DNA of 53,432 nt from Flavobacterium hydatis (lineage in GTDB: Bacteria; Bacteroidota; Bacteroidia; Flavobacteriales; Flavobacteriaceae), in contig NZ_JPRM01000043.1 in assembly GCF_000737695.1 (NCBI RefSeq), positions 1 through 53,432 on the forward strand, written 5' to 3'. This document shows positions 16,044-22,397 of this stretch, piece after piece. The notes under the pieces are model-generated. The model saw only the letters and a list, made by a program, of their open reading frames with translations, had not been told where the DNA came from and searched no databases. How positions within the stretch are numbered: the first letter of the stretch is position 1; every line of letters starts with the position of its first letter. Position numbers and translations under genes: made by a program.

Positions 16044-16122
16044 TAGCCCTGATAGTAACGACATCCTTTTTATTTTTTCTTTAAAAATAAAAAGATATAG
16101 TGGATAGCAGGAAATAGCTCCT
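16044..16122 (+). ncRNA. Structured RNA-like element, copy 1
   Basis: The segment starts TAGCCCTGATAG and ends GGATAGCAGGAAATAGCTCCT. It aligns from end to end with the minus-strand segment 18192-18274. Two helices are supported: an inner stem CTTTTTATTTTT/AAAAATAAAAAG and an outer pairing CCTG (16048-16051) with CAGG (16108-16111). In the other copy both helices are kept while the bases change. It could belong to the Rfam Flavo-1 type RNAs of flavobacteria or to a structured intergenic repeat; I cannot decide without a covariance search. Confidence 0.6.
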
Positions 16123-16163
16123 ACTCTTTGACTCCACTCTTTGCTGTAAAAATTAAACAAAAA

Positions 16164-16189
16164 AAAGTCCCACATTGCTGTGGGACTTT
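16164..16189 (-). terminator. rpsA terminator
   Basis: AAAGTCCCACA (16164-16174), loop TTGC, TGTGGGACTTT (16179-16189): a perfect 11-bp stem with a T run after it on the minus strand, 22 bases past the rpsA stop. Confidence 0.85.
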
Positions 16190-16210
16190 CTATATAGAGG
16201 AAACTAAGAA

Positions 16211-17989
16211 TTATTTTTTCTCAGTTTTTTCCATTTTAGCTTTTAAAGCAGCTAATACATCATTGTTATCTCCTAAAGTTGCAGCTGGTGCATTAGTAGT
16301 AGAGTTAGATGAAGTATTTTCAGTTGCAGCTTTCACGTTTTTCTCTTCTTCTTCACGGAAGATAGCAGTGTGAGAAGCAACTACTCTTTTGAATTCTTTG
16401 TTGAATTCGATTACTTTGAAATCAGCAGTATCACCTTTTTTCAATTTCTTTCCGTCTTCTTTTTCAAGGTGACGAGTAGGAATGAAAGCAACGATATCAT
16501 CTCCGAATTCTACAGTAGCTCCTTTGTCAACGATTTCAGAAATCTCACCATTGTGGATAGTTCCTACAGCGAAAGAATCTTCGTATTGATCCCAAGGATT
16601 AGCAGTAGTTTGTTTGTGACCTAAAGATAATTTACGTCCTTCAACATCTAATTCTAATACAACTACATCAAGTTTTTCACCAACATTTACAAATTCAGAT
16701 GGGTGTTTGATTTTCTTAGTCCAAGAAAGGTCAGAAATGTAGATTAATCCATCAATTCCTTCTTCTAATTCTACGAAAATACCAAAGTTTGTAAAGTTTC
16801 TAACGATACCTGTATGTTTAGAACCTACTGGGTATTTAGAAGTAATATCAGTCCATGGATCTTGAGTCAATTGTTTGATACCTAATGACATTTTACGGTC
16901 ATCTCTATCTAAAGTTAAGATAACAGCCTCAACAACATCTCCAACTTTTACGAAATCCTGAGCAGAACGTAAATGAGTAGACCATGACATTTCAGAAACG
17001 TGGATTAAACCTTCAACACCTTCAGCAACTTCGATAAATGCACCGTAATCAGCGATTACAACTACTTTACCTTTTACTTTGTCACCAATAGTTAAATTAG
17101 CATCTAAAGCATCCCATGGGTGAGCGTTTAATTGTTTCAATCCTAATTGAATTCTTGTTTTCTCATCATCGAAATCAAGGATTACAACGTTTAATTTTTG
17201 GTCTAATTCAAGAACTTCACTTGGGTGGTTGATTCTACTCCAAGAAAGGTCAGTAATGTGAATTAATCCGTCAACACCACCTAAGTCAATGAACACACCA
17301 TAAGAGGTAATGTTTTTAACAACACCTTCTAATACTTGTCCTTTTTGTAATTGACCGATGATTTCTTTTTTCTGTACTTCGATATCAGCTTCGATAAGCG
17401 CTTTATGAGATACAACAACGTTTTTGAATTCGTGGTTAATTTTTACCACTTTGAATTCCATCATTTTGTTTACATATACATCGTAGTCTCTAATTGGCTT
17501 AACGTCAATTTGAGATCCAGGTAAGAAAGCTTCAATACCGAAAACGTCAACGATCATACCACCTTTAGTTCTGCATTTTACAAAACCATTAACGATTTCA
17601 CCTGTTTCGTTTGCAGCAATAACTCTATCCCATGATTTAATAGTACGAGCTTTTCTGTGAGATAATACTAATTGACCTGTTTTATCCTCACGGATGTCGA
17701 TTAATACTTCTACTTTATCACCAACTTTTAAGTTTGGGTTGTAACGGAATTCGTTTAAAGAAATAACACCTTCCGATTTTGCGTTGATATCAACGATAAC
17801 GTCTCTATCTGTAATTCTAACAACTACACCTTCTACTACTTCTTCTTGATCTGTAGCGATGAAAGTTTTTGATACTAAGTCTTCGAATTCTTGTAAGTTT
17901 TTCTCATCTACTGCATCGATACCTTCTTCGAAGTTATGCCAGTTAAAATTTGCTAAAAACTCTTCTTGTGATTTTAATTGTTCAGACAT
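16211..17989 (-). CDS. rpsA: 30S ribosomal protein S1
   Basis: S1 binds mRNA at the small ribosomal subunit. The 592 residues contain six S1 (OB-fold) repeats, recognisable by G-x-V and D-G-L-I-H/Y motifs: about 50-120 (GVVVRITDRDVIVDI), 135-200 (VNGFVKCRTKGGMIVDV), 218-286 (GVVKNITSYGVFIDL, DGLIHITDLSW), 303-372 (EGLIHVSEMSW), 388-460 (DGLIYISDLSW) and 475-545. An acidic N-terminus and a low-complexity tail (ATENTSSNSTTNAPAAT) complete it. In species with few Shine-Dalgarno sites S1 should be especially important. A good promoter lies 120 bases upstream. Identification is certain. Confidence 0.98.
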   Translation of the reverse strand: MSEQLKSQEEFLANFNWHNFEEGIDAVDEKNLQEFEDLVSKTFIATDQEEVVEGVVVRITDRDVIVDINAKSEGVISLNEFRYNPNLKVGDKVEVLIDIREDKTGQLVLSHRKARTIKSWDRVIAANETGEIVNGFVKCRTKGGMIVDVFGIEAFLPGSQIDVKPIRDYDVYVNKMMEFKVVKINHEFKNVVVSHKALIEADIEVQKKEIIGQLQKGQVLEGVVKNITSYGVFIDLGGVDGLIHITDLSWSRINHPSEVLELDQKLNVVILDFDDEKTRIQLGLKQLNAHPWDALDANLTIGDKVKGKVVVIADYGAFIEVAEGVEGLIHVSEMSWSTHLRSAQDFVKVGDVVEAVILTLDRDDRKMSLGIKQLTQDPWTDITSKYPVGSKHTGIVRNFTNFGIFVELEEGIDGLIYISDLSWTKKIKHPSEFVNVGEKLDVVVLELDVEGRKLSLGHKQTTANPWDQYEDSFAVGTIHNGEISEIVDKGATVEFGDDIVAFIPTRHLEKEDGKKLKKGDTADFKVIEFNKEFKRVVASHTAIFREEEEKNVKAATENTSSNSTTNAPAATLGDNNDVLAALKAKMEKTEKK

Positions 17990-18107
17990 GCTGATAAAAA
18001 ATTTGTATTCTGTTTTTCTCGAGTTTCTTAAAGTGATAGAAAAAACAGAAGTTGTTTTACATAAATAGTTGATACCTAATGGAAACTCTTCTCTACCAAA
18101 AGGTTTG

Positions 18108-18137
18108 CAAAATTAATACATTTATTTGTACTGACAA
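18108..18137 (-). promoter_or_regulatory. rpsA promoter
   Basis: On the minus strand TTG (18137-18135), 19 bases, then TAATTTTG (18115-18108): a full TTG-N19-TAnnTTTG match. Transcription should start near 18102, giving a leader of about 110 bases before the rpsA ATG. Confidence 0.75.
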
Positions 18138-18191
18138 AATAAATCCAGATGATTATCAGCCAATTATTCAGGAGCAGAATAATTCGTTTTT

Positions 18192-18274
18192 TTCAGGAAC
18201 AATAGTCCCGCTATCCGTTACAATCTTTTGTGCCGAACCCTGGCACAAAAGGATTTTCACTTCTATCGGGGCTA
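18192..18274 (-). ncRNA. Structured RNA-like element, copy 2
   Basis: Minus strand, starting TAGCCCCGATAGAAG and ending GGATAGCGGGACTATTGTTCC. The inner stem is CTTTTGTGCC/GGCACAAAAG (10 bp, loop AGGGTTC) and the outer pairing CCCG/CGGG. It aligns end to end with 16044-16122, with compensatory changes in both helices. It lies upstream of the rpsA promoter, so it is not part of the rpsA leader; it would need its own transcript or read-through. Confidence 0.65.
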
Positions 18275-18332
18275 GATTAGAAGTTTTGTAGTTTTTAACC
18301 CTTCTTTTAGGCTTACTAAGCGTACGTAACCT

Positions 18333-18365
18333 ACCTTTGTCAAAGTTTAAAACTTTGACAAAGGT
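18333..18365. repeat. Perfect 16-bp palindrome
   Basis: ACCTTTGTCAAAGTTT (18333-18348) and AAACTTTGACAAAGGT (18350-18365) are exact inverted copies around a single A. It lies 34 bases before the zincin-like gene. I recall similar CTTTGTCAAAG palindromes between genes in Flavobacterium, so a repeat family is likely; an operator is the alternative. Confidence 0.75.
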
Positions 18366-18399
18366 TTATCTAGAATATAATTTTCTTTACTTTTACTCT

Positions 18400-18915
18400 A
18401 TGGCTATGACACTCGAAGAGATAAAACTAAAAATTGATACTTTCCATAATAACGGACAAGTTATCAATGCTGTTTATTGGCTTTTAAAAAAGTATAGTCT
18501 AAAGAATTCTAACTTAAAAGGATTTGAGTTTAGAGAAAAAGCCGAACCTAGTTTTATCCTAATGACTACCGAAGGTGATTTTGGAAAGCCACAAATCATC
18601 CGAATTCCAGAAAACACATTTGAATTCCCTCTAGAATTAATGCTTGCTCTTATAGTTCATGAAATGGTTCATGTAAACCAAAAAACTACGAAACCGTACA
18701 TTTTAAACAAAAACGAACGAGAATGGCAGGCTTATTACGAAATGAATTTTAATATTCTGTTTCCAAACCTACCCGAAATCTCCAACTTTCATAAAATTTT
18801 CTTCGCCAACAAAGGTCTGGAATACTACGACCGAATGGGCGAAGGTTCTGAACTTCAACAAAAATATGCCGAACAAAAAAAGCAAGTAGAAAACCTGATT
18901 GCTTCGTTAAGTTAA
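18400..18915 (+). CDS. Putative zincin-like metallopeptidase
   Basis: 171 residues from the ATG at 18400 (MAMTLEEIKLK); an upstream TTG at 18337 falls inside the palindrome and is unlikely. There is no signal peptide. The centre has a zinc-peptidase motif HEMVH at about residues 91-95, within LMLALIVHEMVHVNQ, followed 15-20 residues later by NEREWQAYYEMNF, where a glutamate could be the third zinc ligand. The overall size recalls SprT-like or small gluzincin proteins, but I cannot name the family. The C-terminus is a short helix. It converges on the nucleoside permease gene across a two-way terminator. Zinc binding is likely; proteolysis is inferred. Confidence 0.75.
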   Translation: MAMTLEEIKLKIDTFHNNGQVINAVYWLLKKYSLKNSNLKGFEFREKAEPSFILMTTEGDFGKPQIIRIPENTFEFPLELMLALIVHEMVHVNQKTTKPYILNKNEREWQAYYEMNFNILFPNLPEISNFHKIFFANKGLEYYDRMGEGSELQQKYAEQKKQVENLIASLS

Positions 18916-18948
18916 AGCATACAATTTTAAAATAATGTAGCTAAATAA

Positions 18949-18984
18949 AAAATCCCGTTTTCTATAACTAGAAAACGGGATTTT
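18949..18984. terminator. Two-way terminator
   Basis: AAAATCCCGTTTTCTA (18949-18964) and TAGAAAACGGGATTTT (18969-18984) form a perfect 16-bp stem with a TAAC loop, between convergent genes. Confidence 0.9.
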
Positions 18985-19001
18985 ATATATATTAAAAAGT
19001 C

Positions 19002-20378
19002 TTAATGACTCATATTTTCAAATTCTTTTGGATCGTGTTTATGCTTAAATAAAATAGCAAAAGCAATTGCAATAACCAAGGCATAAGCTGCAAATGACAA
19101 CCAGATGTTATGCCAGTCTTTCATTAAGATTTCACTACCAAAAACACCATCAGCAGAAACTGTATTTCCATGACTTTTTACAAAATCTAACATCTTAGGA
19201 TTTGTAGATTCCGTTTGAAGAAATCCAGCCAATTCAGATGAGTTTTTAAATGATTTTGTAAAGAATCTATCTATTGCCCATCCTGAAGTTAAACTTCCTA
19301 GAATAGCTCCTACTCCATTAGTCATCATCATGAATAATCCTTGTGCAGATGAACGTATCTTAGAATCTGTATTACTCTCAACAAATAATGAACCTGAAAT
19401 ATTAAAGAAGTCAAACGCCATTCCGTAAACTACACATGACATAATAATCATCCATAAACCATTTACAGGATCTCCAAAAGCGAATAATCCAAAACGCAAT
19501 ACCCAAGCAAGCATACTAATAAGCATTACTTGTTTGATACCAAAACGCTTTAAGAAAAATGGAATTGCCAAGATAAACAAGGTTTCTGATACTTGAGAAA
19601 TTGACATGATAATTGTAGAATACTGAATTACAAATGAATCGGCATATTTAGGAAAATGCTTAAATTCATCCAGAAAAACATCTCCGTACGCATTTGTAAG
19701 TTGCAAAGCTCCTCCTAAAAACATAGAAAATACAAAAAATAAAGCCATTTTGTAATTTGCAAATAACTTAAAGGCTTCTAATCCTAATGTTTCTGTTAGC
19801 GAAGCATTTTCTTTAGTTAAACGTTGTGGCTTACACTTAGGTAATGTAAATGAATACACTCCTAATATTAAAGCTGCAATTCCTGCAATATAAAATTGAT
19901 ATTCTGTCGATTTGTTTCCGCTAAGATTAGTAATCCACATGGCAACAATAAAACCTATTGTTCCCCATACACGAATAGGTGGAAAATCTTTTACGATATT
20001 TTTATTATTTAATTTAAGCGAAGTATATGAAATGGAGTTACTCAATGCAATTGTAGGCATATAGCAACACATTGCTGCAAGCATAACATATATAAAAATA
20101 TCTGGAGTTGTAACTTGGGCTATTCCAAATAAAACTAAAGCATATGCTATATGTAAACCTCCATATAATTTTTCGGCATTTACCCATCTGTCGGCAATAA
20201 TTCCTGTAAGAGTTGGCATAAATAAAGAAGCAATTCCCATGGTTCCGAATACTAAACCAAATTGAGTTCCTTCCCAATTCTTAGTTCCAAACCAATAATT
20301 TCCGATTGTAATAAGCCACGCTCCCCAAACAAAAAACTGAAGAAAGCTCATTATAATCAATCTGTTTTTAATTCCCAT
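19002..20378 (-). CDS. MFS nucleoside permease (NupG-like nucleoside:H+ symporter)
   Basis: 458 residues with about 12 membrane helices. The N-terminus (KNRLIIMSFLQFFVWGAWLITIGNYW), TGIIADRWVNAEK and YMPTIALSNSISY match the nucleoside:proton symporter family of the major facilitator superfamily. IRVWGTIGFIVAMW and FFNISGSLFVE are further conserved stretches. It should take up nucleosides across the inner membrane. An insert of about 45 residues between the last two helices (FLQTESTNPKMLDFVKSHG) is also seen in Bacteroidota members as I recall. It lies 67 bases downstream of cmk, a nucleotide-salvage-related kinase, so the context fits. Confidence 0.88.
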   Translation of the reverse strand: MGIKNRLIIMSFLQFFVWGAWLITIGNYWFGTKNWEGTQFGLVFGTMGIASLFMPTLTGIIADRWVNAEKLYGGLHIAYALVLFGIAQVTTPDIFIYVMLAAMCCYMPTIALSNSISYTSLKLNNKNIVKDFPPIRVWGTIGFIVAMWITNLSGNKSTEYQFYIAGIAALILGVYSFTLPKCKPQRLTKENASLTETLGLEAFKLFANYKMALFFVFSMFLGGALQLTNAYGDVFLDEFKHFPKYADSFVIQYSTIIMSISQVSETLFILAIPFFLKRFGIKQVMLISMLAWVLRFGLFAFGDPVNGLWMIIMSCVVYGMAFDFFNISGSLFVESNTDSKIRSSAQGLFMMMTNGVGAILGSLTSGWAIDRFFTKSFKNSSELAGFLQTESTNPKMLDFVKSHGNTVSADGVFGSEILMKDWHNIWLSFAAYALVIAIAFAILFKHKHDPKEFENMSH

Positions 20379-20445
20379 ATGATGAATTGTCTTTAAAATA
20401 AAATTAGGCGGTAAAACTACTATTTAAAATGAAATCTGCAAAGAA

Positions 20446-21138
20446 TTAAGCTGTTTTTACAACATCATTCACTAATTCCATTACTGCTGCAAATTGTTCT
20501 TCTTTATTTAGGTAAGAATTATCTATCTCTACAGCATCATCGGCGATTACTAATGGTGAATCTTCACGGTGCGTATCGATATAATCACGCTCTTCAACAT
20601 TCTTCAAGACTTCTTCATAAGATACATCATCTCCTTTTTGCTGCAACTCATCAAAACGTCTTTGCGCACGTGTACTTGCACTTGCTGTCATGAATACTTT
20701 AAGTTCGGCATCAGGAAAAACTACAGTCCCTATATCCCTACCATCCATAACGATACCTTTATTTTTTCCCATTTCTTGTTGTTGCTCTACTAATTTAGAA
20801 CGCACTTGAGAAACTTCGGCAACTTTGCTCACAAAACTAGAAACCTCGATTGTTCTAATCTCTTTTTCTACATTTTCGCCATTCAAAAACATTTCTCCAA
20901 AACCCAATTCGGCATTAAATTGAAATACCAATTGTATTGAAGGTAAACTAGCAACCAATTTTTCTTTATCAAAAGAATCTGCATTTATATATCCGTTTTT
21001 CATAGCATAAAGTGCTACGGCGCGGTACATTGCACCAGTATCTACATATACATATTCCAACTCTTTTGCTAATTGTTTTGCCAAAGTACTTTTTCCCGTT
21101 GACGAAAATCCGTCGATAGCTATAGTTATTTTTTTCAA
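20446..21138 (-). CDS. cmk: Cytidylate kinase
   Basis: Cmk phosphorylates CMP and dCMP. The 230 residues show the P-loop GFSSTGKS (10-17), the CMP-binding DTGAMYRAVALYAM (34-47), and DGRDIGTVVFPDA with the following R-A-Q-R-R helix. Length is standard. The start is a TTG at 21138 (TTGAAAAAAATAACT); no in-frame ATG lies nearby upstream or before the P-loop, so a non-ATG start is likely. porQ lies 48 bases upstream on the same strand, a pairing I recall from other Bacteroidota. Firm identification. Confidence 0.96.
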   Translation of the reverse strand: MKKITIAIDGFSSTGKSTLAKQLAKELEYVYVDTGAMYRAVALYAMKNGYINADSFDKEKLVASLPSIQLVFQFNAELGFGEMFLNGENVEKEIRTIEVSSFVSKVAEVSQVRSKLVEQQQEMGKNKGIVMDGRDIGTVVFPDAELKVFMTASASTRAQRRFDELQQKGDDVSYEEVLKNVEERDYIDTHREDSPLVIADDAVEIDNSYLNKEEQFAAVMELVNDVVKTA

Positions 21139-21186
21139 AATATCGATTTTAATGTTTAAAGATAGTAATTCTAATTATTTTTATTT

Positions 21187-22209
21187 TTAGTCCTGAAAAT
21201 TAATCGTTAACCCAAAAAGATTTGTGTTTGCTCCTAAACTATATCTGGAATAGGAATAATTAAATTTCAATTTATTTAATTTTAGTCCGAAACCTAGAGA
21301 CATTCCAGAGAAATTACGCTGCTCTAGAATTCTCAATTCTTCGCCTCTCCTAAAATTGTATCCCAGTCGCAAATTAAATGCTCTTTTTGGGAAAAGTTCA
21401 ACCCCAAAAATCACGTGTCGCAATGCATTATTAAAGAAGGGCACTTTTTCATCGGTTGTAGTTCCATCAATACCGGTTTCGGCTCGTGCTGGATTAGAGA
21501 AAGCAAGATTCCATTGTTGCAAATTCTCTAATGTAAGATGCCATCGAATAGGCACATTTTCTAATTCTTGCGAGACTCCTGCAATTACCTCCAAAGGCAA
21601 TTTCTCGTGAATTCCTGAATAGGTACTAAATTGAGTTCCTATATTTCTGATGACCAAAGCCCAATTTATATCATTTTTTTCGTCGATATAAATCATTCCT
21701 AAATCCAGAGCTCCACCAAAAGAATGGTAACTCTCGAGAGTCGAAGAAATCAGCTTGGCATTTGCCCCAATATGAATATCTGTATACGGAATATTATAGG
21801 CGTACCCAAAAGATAGTGCAGCTTCACTCCCTGTAAAGTCTGAAGTTGCCTGACCATTCTCATCATATCCGTCAAAATTTCCGTAGTTAACATAACTTAC
21901 ACCAGCCTGAAAAGTTTGCAAATGCTGATCGTATGTATATGCGTAAGAACCGCTACCATAAGTTACCTCGCCATAATAGCTTCCGTAATTTAATGCCAGA
22001 CGATTGCTCATATCCTGATTTAGAGTTGCAGGATTAAACAATACTTGGTTTACATCGTCGTCATAAATAGTGATTACTTTGCCACCCAAAGCGGCTTGTC
22101 TAGGCGAAGGCATTAGGTTTAAAAACTGATAGGTATACTTACCTCCTATTTGCCCGTAGGAAACAGTACAAAAAGTAAATAAATAAAAGAATCCCAGTTT
22201 TTTTAGCAT
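21187..22209 (-). CDS. porQ: Type IX secretion system protein PorQ
   Basis: 340 residues with a signal peptide (cleavage near VSYGQ). The mature protein is a beta-barrel-like outer-membrane protein of the PorV/PorQ class: QIGGKYTYQFLNLMPSPRQAALGG, NQVLFNPATLN near residue 60, then a series of alternating strands, ending LNKLKFNYSYSRYSLGANTNLFGLTINF. PorQ is a T9SS accessory protein needed for attachment or release of cargo. The cmk-porQ order supports the call. The two sorting-domain proteins in this window are candidate cargo of the same system. Confidence 0.9.
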   Translation of the reverse strand: MLKKLGFFYLFTFCTVSYGQIGGKYTYQFLNLMPSPRQAALGGKVITIYDDDVNQVLFNPATLNQDMSNRLALNYGSYYGEVTYGSGSYAYTYDQHLQTFQAGVSYVNYGNFDGYDENGQATSDFTGSEAALSFGYAYNIPYTDIHIGANAKLISSTLESYHSFGGALDLGMIYIDEKNDINWALVIRNIGTQFSTYSGIHEKLPLEVIAGVSQELENVPIRWHLTLENLQQWNLAFSNPARAETGIDGTTTDEKVPFFNNALRHVIFGVELFPKRAFNLRLGYNFRRGEELRILEQRNFSGMSLGFGLKLNKLKFNYSYSRYSLGANTNLFGLTINFQD

Positions 22210-22304
22210 GCTTTATATATTGCTTTTACCTTTTACTAAAACGCAGCTGCGAAGATAAAATTATAATGTGACAAATTACAAATTGTGGATTTCAATTTAA
22301 AATA

Positions 22305-22356
22305 AAAAATTCCAAACCCTAAACTTTTTATTAAATCGTTTAGAATCTGGAATTTT
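22305..22356 (-). terminator. Probable lon terminator
   Basis: AAAATTCCA..CTAAAC pairs with GTTTAG..TGGAATTTT, two stacked stems with a small symmetric internal loop (AACC/AATC). On the minus strand it ends in a T run. It lies 42 bases past the lon stop. Confidence 0.65.
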
Positions 22357-22397
22357 ATTTCAGATTTTGAATTGTCTTAAGACTTATTCAATGCCTT

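Larger units (their letters stand above)
15995..16195. repeat. Hairpin repeat, copy 3 (degenerate, with an RNA-like element inside)
   Basis: Starts AGTCCACGTTATTATTTAAATAATG, comparable with the start of copies 1 and 2, and ends in the same hairpin (16164-16189). The middle is different and includes the element at 16044-16122. Confidence 0.5.
15885..16210. other. Intergenic with promoter, RNA-like element and repeat copy 3
   Basis: The gap holds the promoter of the leucine-rich-repeat gene, the structured element at 16044-16122 and hairpin repeat copy 3, which ends as the rpsA terminator. No coding region was seen. Confidence 0.6.
17990..18399. other. Intergenic: rpsA leader, promoter, RNA-like element and palindrome
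   Basis: From left to right: the rpsA leader, the rpsA promoter (18108-18137), the minus-strand structured element (18192-18274) and a perfect palindrome (18333-18365). A 70-codon plus-strand frame at 18079-18291 is antisense to the element and has no protein-like features. Confidence 0.6.

Noticed and set aside
12171..16195. The three hairpin repeats as ends of one transposon
   Set aside because: No transposase lies between them, they are in the same orientation, and two of them act as terminators of the adjacent genes.
18192..18274. The structured element as an autoregulatory leader of rpsA
   Set aside because: A full promoter match at 18108-18137 lies between it and rpsA, so it would not be in the main rpsA transcript.
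18079..18291. 70-codon open frame on the plus strand
   Set aside because: It is antisense to the structured element and crosses both of its helices; it has no signal, domain or family likeness.
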